NCBI GenBank assembly: GCA_012728775.1
Contig: JAAYEN010000099.1
Span: forward strand, 1 to 7,259
Source: Tissierellia bacterium
GTDB taxonomy: Bacteria; Bacillota_A; Clostridia; Tissierellales; Peptoniphilaceae
Reading direction: 5' to 3'
DNA: 7,259 bases
Position 1 is the first letter of the stretch. Every line of letters starts with the position of its first letter. Positions 1 through 5,482 of the stretch are shown in pieces. The notes beneath the pieces were generated by a model that was not told the origin of the DNA, made no database searches, and was given only the letters and a program-made list of their open reading frames with translations. Both the position numbers and the translations under genes were made by a program.

Positions 1-5
1 AAATT

Positions 6-743
6 ATGAAATACGAATTATGGGATATGTTAAAAAGTCTCAAGGAGAGCTGTCACATTTATGATCTTTCCCATCCAGTGGCTGCGGATACTCCTCACTG
101 GGCAGGATTTGATCCAATTGAAGAAAGAGTCGTTTATAATTTTAAAGAGCACAATTTTATAGCTAAGGAATATAAAATTGTCAGTCAGTATGCAACTCAT
201 ATAGATGCACCTTGTCACTTTTATGAGCCTGGAAGAAAGCTCCAGGAGATACCTATTGAAGATACCATTTTACCGCTGGTCGTAATCAATATAGTAGAAA
301 AAGCTGCAGTAGATCCTGATTATGGAATAACAAAGGCTGATATTATTGCTTTTGAAGAAGAGTTCGGAAAAATTCCTGAGGCATCTTTCGTGGCGTTACG
401 AACAGATTGGTACAAGAGAACTGAAAATTTTGACAATATTGACGAAAATGGGATAGCTCATTATCCTGGCTGGACGATAGAAGCCTGTGAATATCTCATT
501 AAAGAACGTAAGGTAAAAGCAATTGGCCACGAAGCTTCCGACACAGATGCTACTTCGATTTCTGTACCGGCAGGGGGTTTGCCTGTGGAAACTTACGTCT
601 TAGCACAAGATATTTACCAAGTAGAATTGATGAGAAACTTAGATAAACTTCCTCCTATGGGTGCGGTTATTTTAGTAGGATTTCCCAATGTTGTCGATGC
701 CCCTGGATTTACTGCTAGATGCTATGGATTTGTAAAAAAATAA
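6..743 (+). CDS. Cyclase family protein (kynurenine formamidase-like metal hydrolase)
   Basis: This 245-residue protein has the size and layout of the cyclase/KynB/isatin hydrolase fold, whose members are metal-dependent amidases or hydrolases of cyclic or N-formyl substrates in the cytoplasm. The N-terminal 'YDLSHPVAADTPHW' (19-32) is the usual entry strand. The signature HxGTHxDxPxH appears as QYATHIDAPCH (61-71), keeping H65, D67 and H71 but with Q61 and A63 in place of the usual H and G. A second conserved block, IGHEASDTDA (173-182), supplies H175 and acidic residues near the active site. The substrate cannot be told: no kynurenine-pathway genes are nearby. Only five bases precede the ATG, so the ribosome binding site and any upstream partner lie outside the window. 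A hairpin terminator follows, so the gene ends its transcript. The family is confident; a true kynurenine formamidase role is not implied. Confidence 0.88.
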   Translation: MKYELWDMLKSLKESCHIYDLSHPVAADTPHWAGFDPIEERVVYNFKEHNFIAKEYKIVSQYATHIDAPCHFYEPGRKLQEIPIEDTILPLVVINIVEKAAVDPDYGITKADIIAFEEEFGKIPEASFVALRTDWYKRTENFDNIDENGIAHYPGWTIEACEYLIKERKVKAIGHEASDTDATSISVPAGGLPVETYVLAQDIYQVELMRNLDKLPPMGAVILVGFPNVVDAPGFTARCYGFVKK

Positions 744-750
744 ATTTCAG

Positions 751-812
751 AAGCGATAAATCCCGTTGTTGAACATTTTATATGTGCCTAACACGGGACA
801 TATCGCTTTTGT
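751..812 (+). terminator. Long-stem hairpin terminator after the cyclase gene
   Basis: AAGCGATA (751-758) pairs perfectly with TATCGCTT (801-808), and TCCCGT (761-766) pairs with ACGGGA (793-798) across a 2x2 internal loop, leaving a loop of about 26 nt. The 3' arm runs into TTTT at 807-810. It lies 8 nt after the stop codon. The T run is short, but position and stem strength fit a Rho-independent terminator. Confidence 0.72.
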
Positions 813-872
813 CGTTCTTTATTTCATTTATTACGTTTTTGTGTTGTAAAATCCTCTTGGTCAATTGCATTT

Positions 873-905
873 GGAATAAGTCCCCTACGGGAATAAGTCC
901 TCTAC
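873..905 (+). repeat. Two-copy 16-bp direct tandem repeat upstream of the stalk-protein promoter
   Basis: GGAATAAGTCCCCTAC (873-888) and GGAATAAGTCCTCTAC (890-905) are 15/16 identical, separated by one G (period 17). They lie about 50 bp upstream of the -10 at 955. The rest of the 744-993 intergenic stretch holds the cyclase terminator and the -10 element; I see no gene in it. The repeat could be a tandem regulator site or slipped-strand duplication; its role is unknown. Confidence 0.6.
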
Positions 906-951
906 AATTCTACTATCTAACAATAATTCTAATTATTATTTCAAATTTTTA

Positions 952-960
952 TGCTATAAT
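952..960 (+). promoter_or_regulatory. Extended -10 promoter of the stalk-domain gene
   Basis: TGCTATAAT (952-960) is a perfect TGnTATAAT extended -10. The -35 region about 17 bp upstream (around 932-937, ATTATT) is poor, as expected for extended -10 promoters. Transcription would start near 967, giving a leader of about 27 nt before the ATG at 994. Confidence 0.6.
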
Positions 961-993
961 TATTTATATGAAAGAAGAAGCATGGAGGATTTA

Positions 994-1530
994 ATGAAGA
1001 AAAAAATTATTATAGCATTACTTTTATTTGCGATGGTAATTAATATAATGCCTAATAAGGTGGAAGCAATAGAAGAGCGGGAAGTTAAGCTTTTAATAGA
1101 TGGGGAATATGTGGAGACAGATGGCAAGCCATTTTTAAAAGAAGCTAGAACTTTAGTGCCTATAAGAATAATCTCTGAAACTTTGGGCTACGACGTGGAT
1201 TGGGATGAAAATCTTGTAACTGTTACGATTTCTAATTGGAGCGATCGATATAATAGCTACCAAGGACTATTCGTATTAAATGTAGATTCCAAAGTAGTAG
1301 TTAGTTATGATTTAGAAAAGGTAAACAAACTATTTGGGCGAGTTAATCCTAGCGAACAAGAAGTTAAAAAAGTCATGGAAGAAAGTGCAAGAACTGCAGA
1401 AATAGATGTTCCTCCCACTGTAATAAAAGGCAGGACCTATGTCCCTGTAAGGGTAATAGCAGAAGCCATGGGAGCAAGCATCACTTGGGACCATGATAAT
1501 TGGACAGTTGTTATAGATAGTAAAAAATAA
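994..1530 (+). CDS. Secreted stalk domain-containing protein (copper amine oxidase N-terminal-like)
   Basis: The protein has 178 residues from the ATG at 994, chosen because GGAGG (984-988) sits 5 nt before it. An in-frame ATG at 982 overlaps that ribosome binding site and would add four residues ahead of the lysine-rich start of the signal peptide. Residues 1-25 form a typical signal peptide (MKKK, hydrophobic core, cleavage likely after VEA). The mature part carries two copies of the 'stalk' motif: RTLVPIRIISETLGYDVDW (52-70) and RTYVPVRVIAEAMGASITW (147-165), each followed by a beta strand. This is the Cu_amine_oxidN1 domain common in secreted proteins of Clostridia and Paenibacilli. About 65 residues of charged, partly helical sequence separate the copies, longer than usual. 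No catalytic domain is attached and no copper role is implied; it is likely a small wall or exported binding protein of unknown partner. It has its own promoter and terminator. Confidence 0.85.
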   Translation: MKKKIIIALLLFAMVINIMPNKVEAIEEREVKLLIDGEYVETDGKPFLKEARTLVPIRIISETLGYDVDWDENLVTVTISNWSDRYNSYQGLFVLNVDSKVVVSYDLEKVNKLFGRVNPSEQEVKKVMEESARTAEIDVPPTVIKGRTYVPVRVIAEAMGASITWDHDNWTVVIDSKK

Positions 1531-1547
1531 ATATTAAAAATGATAAA

Positions 1548-1606
1548 AAATACCTACGACTTAGTTTGGCGAATTGATTCGTATTACTAAGGGTAGGTAT
1601 TTATTA
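1548..1606 (+). terminator. Hairpin terminator after the stalk-domain gene
   Basis: AAATACCTAC (1548-1557) pairs with GTAGGTATTT (1593-1602), and CTTAG (1560-1564) with CTAAG (1587-1591). An inner CGAA/TTCG mini-stem (1570-1581) caps it. An A run on the left (1545-1550) and the T-rich tail on the right make it potentially bidirectional. It lies 17 nt after the stop codon. Confidence 0.72.
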
Positions 1607-1609
1607 ATA

Positions 1610-1633
1610 ATTAAATACTAAGTAGTAATTAAT
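1610..1633 (+). repeat. 24-bp near-perfect palindrome upstream of the SLH gene
   Basis: The dyad centres between 1621 and 1622, and 10 of 12 positions are complementary. The core is TACTA-AG-TAGTA (1616-1627), with TTAA/TTAA flanks. It lies about 45 bp upstream of the SLH gene's -10. The form suits a homodimeric repressor or activator site, but very AT-rich DNA can form such dyads by chance. No regulator family is assigned. Confidence 0.4.
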
Positions 1634-1672
1634 ATTTAATGTAATCATATCGTAAAATAACCTTTGGAAACT

Positions 1673-1685
1673 TGATGTATAATAA
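1673..1685 (+). promoter_or_regulatory. -10 region of the SLH gene promoter
   Basis: TATAAT at 1678-1683 lies within TGATGTATAATAA. No convincing -35 is seen about 17 bp upstream. The same 13-mer occurs at the -10 of the MATE operon (3220-3232). Transcription would start near 1690, about 26 nt before the ATG. Confidence 0.5.
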
Positions 1686-1715
1686 ATTTAGTATATAAAC
1701 AAAGGTGATGCAAAT

Positions 1716-2378
1716 ATGATAAAAAAGAGATTGCCTTTGGTTTTCATAATGTTACTTGTGTTTATTTTTTCAAACACTTCAAAAAGTCTAGCTTTTAGAG
1801 ATACACAGAATCACTGGTCCTCTGAATATGTTACAGTCCTAAACTCGAAAAACATCATCAACGGATACGAAGATGGTACATTTAAACCTGACAACAATAT
1901 TACTCGAGCAGAATACTATTCAATCATTAATCGTCTTGCCGGGTATAACAAAACATATGCAGTAAGTTTTTCAGACGTTAAAAGAACTGATTGGTTTTAT
2001 GAAGAAGTAGCTAAGGGAATCAAGGCAGGCTACATTACGCCTACAACAGGCAATATTAATCCCAACAAAGAAATAACTCGTGAAGAGGCTATAGGTATTT
2101 TAGGCTATGTGTTCAAACTCAGTCCTAATACAGAAGCAGCTGAGGGTTTCAAGGACAAGGGGGATATAAAATCCAGTGCTAAAGGATATATTGGTGCATT
2201 GGTAGATATGAAAATAATTGAGGGATTCCCCGATGGAAATATTTATCCTAAAAGAGAAATAACCAGAGGAGAGATTTCCAAAATTATTACACTTTTACTT
2301 AATGACCAAGGAACTCCCAAAAACACATTTTTAATGGACTCAGAAATTAAATTTGGACCAAAATCATTGTATGAATAA
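1716..2378 (+). CDS. Secreted three-repeat SLH-domain protein
   Basis: This 220-residue protein is preceded by AAAGGTGATG (1701-1710), a strong ribosome binding site 5 nt before the ATG. Residues 1-26 are a signal peptide (IKKR, hydrophobic core, cleavage likely after SLA). Three SLH repeats follow at about 27-76, 85-135 and 144-192. Each starts with an F-x-D motif (FRDTQNHW, FSDVKRTDWF, FKDKGDIK). Each ends near the TRAE-type glycan-binding motif (ITRAE, ITREE, ITRGE), and GYEDGTFKP and GFPDGNIYP are typical of the family. Three SLH repeats make one full anchor that binds pyruvylated secondary cell-wall polysaccharide. Only about 28 residues remain after the third repeat, so this is an anchor with essentially no cargo domain. 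It could be a complete small wall protein or a minimal coat component; I see no frameshift or continuation after the stop, and a terminator follows at once. Confidence 0.92.
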   Translation: MIKKRLPLVFIMLLVFIFSNTSKSLAFRDTQNHWSSEYVTVLNSKNIINGYEDGTFKPDNNITRAEYYSIINRLAGYNKTYAVSFSDVKRTDWFYEEVAKGIKAGYITPTTGNINPNKEITREEAIGILGYVFKLSPNTEAAEGFKDKGDIKSSAKGYIGALVDMKIIEGFPDGNIYPKREITRGEISKIITLLLNDQGTPKNTFLMDSEIKFGPKSLYE

Positions 2379-2402
2379 GGACGGTAAAATCGTCCTTTTT
2401 TC
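2377..2402 (+). terminator. Rho-independent terminator after the SLH gene
   Basis: AAGGACG (2377-2383) pairs with CGTCCTT (2391-2397) around the loop GTAAAAT, and T residues run through 2401. The stem begins in the last bases of the stop codon, so the terminator abuts the gene and excludes a longer reading frame. Confidence 0.9.
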
Positions 2403-2421
2403 ATTATATTAATTAAAATTA

Positions 2422-2440
2422 ATTTAACAAAGTGTTAAAT
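2422..2440 (+). promoter_or_regulatory. Inverted-repeat operator candidate over the rubrerythrin -35
   Basis: ATTTAACA (2422-2429) and TGTTAAAT (2433-2440) are perfect inverted 8-mers separated by AAG, a 19-bp dyad. The left arm contains the -35 hexamer TTAACA (2424-2429), so a bound protein would block RNA polymerase. Rubrerythrin genes of anaerobes are known to be controlled by peroxide or redox sensors such as PerR. The sequence does not match the PerR box I know (TTATAATnATTATAA) or the Rex site in its usual arm order, so the regulator is unassigned. Confidence 0.6.
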
Positions 2441-2452
2441 ATAAGATATAAT
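2424..2452 (+). promoter_or_regulatory. Sigma-A-type promoter of the rubrerythrin gene
   Basis: TTAACA (2424-2429, five of six to TTGACA) and TATAAT (2447-2452) are separated by exactly 17 bp. This is the best promoter in the window. Transcription should start near 2459, leaving only about 11 nt before the ATG, mostly the ribosome binding site AGGTGAT. Confidence 0.82.
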
Positions 2453-2469
2453 AAATTAGAGGTGATATT

Positions 2470-3051
2470 ATGAGTTTAAAAGGTACAAGAACAGCAGAAA
2501 ACTTATTAAAAGCATATGCTGGAGAAATGCAAGCTAACGGAAGATATAACCAATACGCTTCCATAGCTAGAAAAGAAGGATATGTTCAAATAGAAAAAAT
2601 ATTTGCAGAAACAGCATGTCAAGAATTCGAACACGCAAAATTATTCTACAAATACTTAAATGCAGAATTAAAGGGTGAAGCCCTTGAAATCACAGCTTCT
2701 TTCCCAATCCAAATTGGAAACACTGCAGAAAATTTAAAAGCTGCAGCTGAAGGCGAAAACGAGGAATGGACAGATATGTATCCTAGCTTTAGAGATATAG
2801 CTAGAGAAGAAGGCTTCGAAGAGATAGCAGTGAGCTTCCAAGAAGTTTCAGAAGTAGAAGAAACTCATGAAACTAGATATCTTAAGCTTTTAAAGAATTT
2901 AGAAGAAGGCAAAGTATTTAAAAGAGACGAAGAAGTAAAGTGGTACTGCCAAAACTGTGGATACATCCACGAAGGATTTGAAGCGCCTGAATTATGTCCA
3001 GCATGTAAACATGCTAAATCATATTTCAAACTGTTTTGTGAAGATTATTAA
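2470..3051 (+). CDS. rbr: Rubrerythrin
   Basis: Rubrerythrin is a cytoplasmic non-haem iron peroxidase that reduces hydrogen peroxide to water in anaerobes, drawing electrons through rubredoxin or NAD(P)H oxidoreductases. The 193-residue length is standard. The N-terminal four-helix ferritin-like domain (1-145) holds the di-iron ligands: E19, E52 with H55 (ExxH), the E96/E99 pair before the typical WTDMYPSF segment, and E130 with H133 (second ExxH). The C-terminal rubredoxin-like domain binds one iron through C160-x-x-C163 (CQNCG) and C176-x-x-C179 (CPAC). The motif order ferritin-like then rubredoxin marks the classical form rather than reverse rubrerythrin. The ATG follows AGGTGAT at 2460-2466. 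The gene stands alone, with its own strong promoter, a likely operator and a large hairpin downstream, which fits an inducible oxidative-stress gene. Codons are A-ended even beyond the neighbours, as in highly expressed genes of low-GC genomes. Confidence 0.97.
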   Translation: MSLKGTRTAENLLKAYAGEMQANGRYNQYASIARKEGYVQIEKIFAETACQEFEHAKLFYKYLNAELKGEALEITASFPIQIGNTAENLKAAAEGENEEWTDMYPSFRDIAREEGFEEIAVSFQEVSEVEETHETRYLKLLKNLEEGKVFKRDEEVKWYCQNCGYIHEGFEAPELCPACKHAKSYFKLFCEDY

Positions 3052-3064
3052 AATTAAGTAAGTT

Positions 3065-3170
3065 AAGAGTATTACAGATTACAGGTTTTCTTAGTATTTA
3101 GTAAATATCAATAAAAATTTACTAAAATCAGGTAAAATGGCTAAGATACTGGAGTCTGTAATATTTTTTT
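3065..3170 (+). terminator. Long imperfect hairpin with T run between rbr and the MATE gene
   Basis: The outer stem ATTACAGA (3071-3078)/TCTGTAAT (3155-3162) extends outward by A-T and G-T pairs into the T7 run (3164-3170). Further pairing inside includes TCTTAG (3089-3094)/CTAAGA (3141-3146) and a perfect 10-bp TTTAGTAAAT (3097-3106)/ATTTACTAAA (3117-3126) around a 10-nt loop. The base plus T run suits an intrinsic terminator for rbr. The size, about 100 nt with asymmetric internal loops, is far more than a terminator needs, so an sRNA, an attenuator or a decayed inverted-repeat element is also possible. Confidence 0.6.
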
Positions 3171-3219
3171 GCTAAAAAATTCTGATAATAAAATAGCAAT
3201 ACTTTATTTATTTTGCTTA

Positions 3220-3232
3220 TGATGTATAATAA
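3220..3232 (+). promoter_or_regulatory. -10 region of the MATE/SurE operon
   Basis: TATAAT at 3225-3230 is embedded in TGATGTATAATAA, identical over 13 bp to the SLH gene's -10 region. The -35 (near 3202-3207) is weak. The predicted start near 3237 gives a leader of about 40 nt before the MATE start codon and lies downstream of the long hairpin. Confidence 0.5.
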
Positions 3233-3275
3233 CTTGGTACCATTAAGAAAATGATTAAAATAGATTAGGATTTAG

Positions 3276-4640
3276 GTGAAATTTTTGGAAAGAGACTTGA
3301 CGCGAGGTAATCCCCTTAATTTAATATTAGGTTTAGCGGTTCCACAAGTATTAGGCGCTATATTGCAGCTTTTGTATAATACAGTGGACGCTTTAGTAGT
3401 GGGAAACTTCGTCGGTGAAGCGGCTCTTGCTGGAGTTGGTTTATCAGCGCCCATTACGTTTTTGATGAATTCAGTAATGTTTGGATTAGGAGCAGGTGTT
3501 TCCATAGCAGTAGGACAATATTTTGGTGCGAGAGAATATGAGGATATGAGAGAAGCTATAGGAACAGCAGTAGTTTCTTTAGTACCTTTGACGATTATAA
3601 TTTCTATATTGGCATTTTTCGCAACAGACCCAATGCTTAGATTGATAAATACGCCTCCAGAGGCATTTCAACACGCTAGTGATTATTTGAAGATTATTTT
3701 TACAGGAACGATCTTCATGTTAATGTATAATTTATATTCATCTGTATTAAGAGCAGTTGGAGATGCGAGAAGCCCTTTATTATTTTTGGGTATAGCAGCT
3801 ACTATAAATATCGTATTGGACTTATTATTTGTAATAGTATTTAATATGGGTACTGCAGGAGCAGCTTATGCAACAGTGGCATCCCAAGGGCTGTCTAGTT
3901 TATTCTGTCTACTGTATATAAAAAGGAAATTACCTTTAATATCGTTACAAAAGGACGAATATAAATTTAAAAAAGAGAAATTTAAGCTAATTATGAGATT
4001 TGGAGTTCCATCTTCAATTCAGATGAGCATAATCTCCTTAGGGAATATGGCGGTACAAAACCTCCTTAATGGCTATGGAGTCCAAGCAGTGGCAGGATTT
4101 ACTGCAGGAATTAGAATAGACTCATTTATAGTAATGCCCTATATGAACGTGGGAATTGCCCTTGCCAATTACACAGGTCAAAATATGGGAGCTGGACTAT
4201 ATGATAGAGTGAAGGAAGGTTTAGCTAGTGCATATAAAATATTAGTGGGAATATCAGTTGTAACTTTGCCGATAGTATGGCTATTCACCACAAATTTAGT
4301 AGGAATATTTCTAGATAGCGGCTCTTCAGAATCTTTAGATATTGGGGTAGCTATGTTAAGAGGATTAGTTCCTCTATATATATTCTTAGGCTTACTGAAC
4401 AATACTTCGGGGCTACTAAGAGGCTCTGGAGACAATATGTGGTCTTTATACGGCTCCATTGTTTCTATAGGAACGAGGATTTTAGGAGCCTATTTACTAA
4501 ATCCTATCCTAGGAATTAGTAGTATTTGGTTTGGTCAAGGTTTAGGATGGATTGTAGGATTTGTCTTTGTGTATATAAGATTTTTATCAGGCAAATGGAA
4601 AGACAAAGGAATTAGAAAAGTCCTAGATGGGGACTTGTAA
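3276..4640 (+). CDS. MATE family efflux transporter
   Basis: This 454-residue inner-membrane protein belongs to the MATE family, which exports cationic drugs, dyes or metabolites in exchange for Na+ or H+. Its N terminus RDLTRGNPLNLILGLAVP, the following LLYNTVDALVVGNFVG, and the mid-protein repeat start MRFGVPSSIQMSIISLGNMAVQ are typical of the Firmicute members. The repeat reflects the two six-helix bundles, so about 12 membrane helices. The substrate cannot be read from the sequence. A TAG directly precedes the GTG at 3276, so the protein cannot start earlier. AGGA (3267-3270) is 5 nt before GTG; alternatively AGGTGA (3274-3279) serves a TTG at 3285, which would shorten the protein by three residues. 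The latter copies the AGGTGA sites of the SLH and rbr genes, so it is a real alternative. It is the first gene of a probable operon with the metallo-hydrolase 38 nt downstream and no convincing terminator between. Confidence 0.93.
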   Translation: MKFLERDLTRGNPLNLILGLAVPQVLGAILQLLYNTVDALVVGNFVGEAALAGVGLSAPITFLMNSVMFGLGAGVSIAVGQYFGAREYEDMREAIGTAVVSLVPLTIIISILAFFATDPMLRLINTPPEAFQHASDYLKIIFTGTIFMLMYNLYSSVLRAVGDARSPLLFLGIAATINIVLDLLFVIVFNMGTAGAAYATVASQGLSSLFCLLYIKRKLPLISLQKDEYKFKKEKFKLIMRFGVPSSIQMSIISLGNMAVQNLLNGYGVQAVAGFTAGIRIDSFIVMPYMNVGIALANYTGQNMGAGLYDRVKEGLASAYKILVGISVVTLPIVWLFTTNLVGIFLDSGSSESLDIGVAMLRGLVPLYIFLGLLNNTSGLLRGSGDNMWSLYGSIVSIGTRILGAYLLNPILGISSIWFGQGLGWIVGFVFVYIRFLSGKWKDKGIRKVLDGDL

Positions 4641-4665
4641 CAGATAGAGTTTTTTTAAATAAGTT

Positions 4666-4681
4666 AGGACGTGTTCTTATC
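4666..4681 (+). promoter_or_regulatory. Ribosome binding site and ATC start of the metallo-hydrolase
   Basis: AGGA (4666-4669) lies 9 nt before ATC (4679-4681). The same 9-nt spacing separates AGGAGG from the surE ATG. ATC occupies the position of the initiator methionine expected for the family. The whole frame from the preceding stop (TAG, 4613) to 4865 contains no ATG, GTG or TTG. Confidence 0.65.
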
Positions 4682-5476
4682 AAATTTTGTTCATTATCAA
4701 GTGGTAGCAGTGGAAATTGTCAATATATAGAATATAAAAACACAAAAATCCTTATAGATGCTGGCCTTTCAGGTAAAACTACCGATGCCCTTTTAAAAAG
4801 CATTGGAGTAGATCCTAAAGAATTAGACGCCATCTTTATAACCCACGAACACACAGATCACATAATGGGAGCAGGAATTTTGTCTAGAAAATATGACATT
4901 CCCATATTCGCAAACGGAGAGACTTGGCAAGCCATGGCTCCAAAATTAAAAAAATTACAAGAAAAAAATATAAAAGAATTTAGAATTGAAGAAGAATTTT
5001 ATTTCAAAGATATTTTTGTGCGACCGGTACCAATATTTCACGATTCAGTAAATCCCAACGGATACATCTTCGAAACAGAAGGCAAAAAAATCAGTGTAAT
5101 AACAGATACTGGCTGGATAAATACCCAGATGAGAGAGATGATGGAAAATTCCGATATATACTTTTTGGAATCAAATCATGACGTAGAAATGCTAAAAAAC
5201 GGTTCTTATCCTTGGCCATTAAAACAAAGAGTTTTAAGTACCAGAGGACATTTATCCAATGAAAATAGCGCAGAAGTAATCAGACAACTCGCTAAAGGAA
5301 ATGGTGAAATCATCATACTTTCCCACTTATCCCTAGACAACAATACTCCAGAGCTTGCATATAAAAATATGTATGAAACTTTGAAGAATATGGGAATAGA
5401 AGTGGAAATAGGAGCTGCAAAATTAGAGATAGCACCTAGATATACGCCATGCGAGGTTTATTGTATTAGGAGGTAG
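4679..5476 (+). CDS. MBL-fold metallo-hydrolase, WalJ/YycJ family, with apparent ATC start
   Basis: From the ATC at 4679 the frame gives 265 residues, close to Bacillus YycJ/WalJ. The N terminus (I/M)KFCSLSSGSSGNCQYIE is the family's hallmark opening strand, so the protein must begin here. The active site is complete: T55-HEHTDH (H56, H58, D60, H61), H121 in PIFHD, D143 in ITDTGW, H167 in ESNHD and H191 in STRGHLS, the pattern for two zinc or manganese ions. A start at the first real ATG (4865, residue 63) would remove the HxHxDH motif and cannot give an active enzyme. Family members are proposed cytoplasmic phosphodiesterases or nucleases, reported as DNA exonucleases, and often lie beside walRK; no walRK is visible here. 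It sits 38 nt after the MATE gene and its last codons contain the surE ribosome binding site. The coding call is firm; the start codon is the oddity. Confidence 0.88.
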   Translation: MKFCSLSSGSSGNCQYIEYKNTKILIDAGLSGKTTDALLKSIGVDPKELDAIFITHEHTDHIMGAGILSRKYDIPIFANGETWQAMAPKLKKLQEKNIKEFRIEEEFYFKDIFVRPVPIFHDSVNPNGYIFETEGKKISVITDTGWINTQMREMMENSDIYFLESNHDVEMLKNGSYPWPLKQRVLSTRGHLSNENSAEVIRQLAKGNGEIIILSHLSLDNNTPELAYKNMYETLKNMGIEVEIGAAKLEIAPRYTPCEVYCIRR

Positions 5477-5482
5477 TTAGAA

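Noticed and set aside
982..993. Alternative ATG at 982 for the stalk-domain protein
   Set aside because: This ATG overlaps GGAGG at 984-988, which is ideally spaced for the ATG at 994. Starting there would put acidic residues ahead of the signal peptide.
782..994. 70-codon plus-strand frame between the cyclase and stalk genes
   Set aside because: It begins inside the cyclase terminator stem, has no ribosome binding site, runs through the tandem repeat and promoter, and overlaps the next gene's start. Its hydrophobic look comes from T-rich DNA.
3065..3170. Guanidine-IV (mepA-type) riboswitch upstream of the MATE gene
   Set aside because: The G-rich conserved hairpin core is absent, and a -10 element lies between this structure and the gene.
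4671..4730. GTG at 4671 as start of the metallo-hydrolase
   Set aside because: It is in another frame and reaches a TAG after 19 codons, so it would need a frameshift. I see no slippery site.
4865..5476. ATG at 4865 as the metallo-hydrolase start
   Set aside because: It would delete the conserved N-terminal strand and the whole HxHxDH metal motif, which are plainly encoded in frame upstream.
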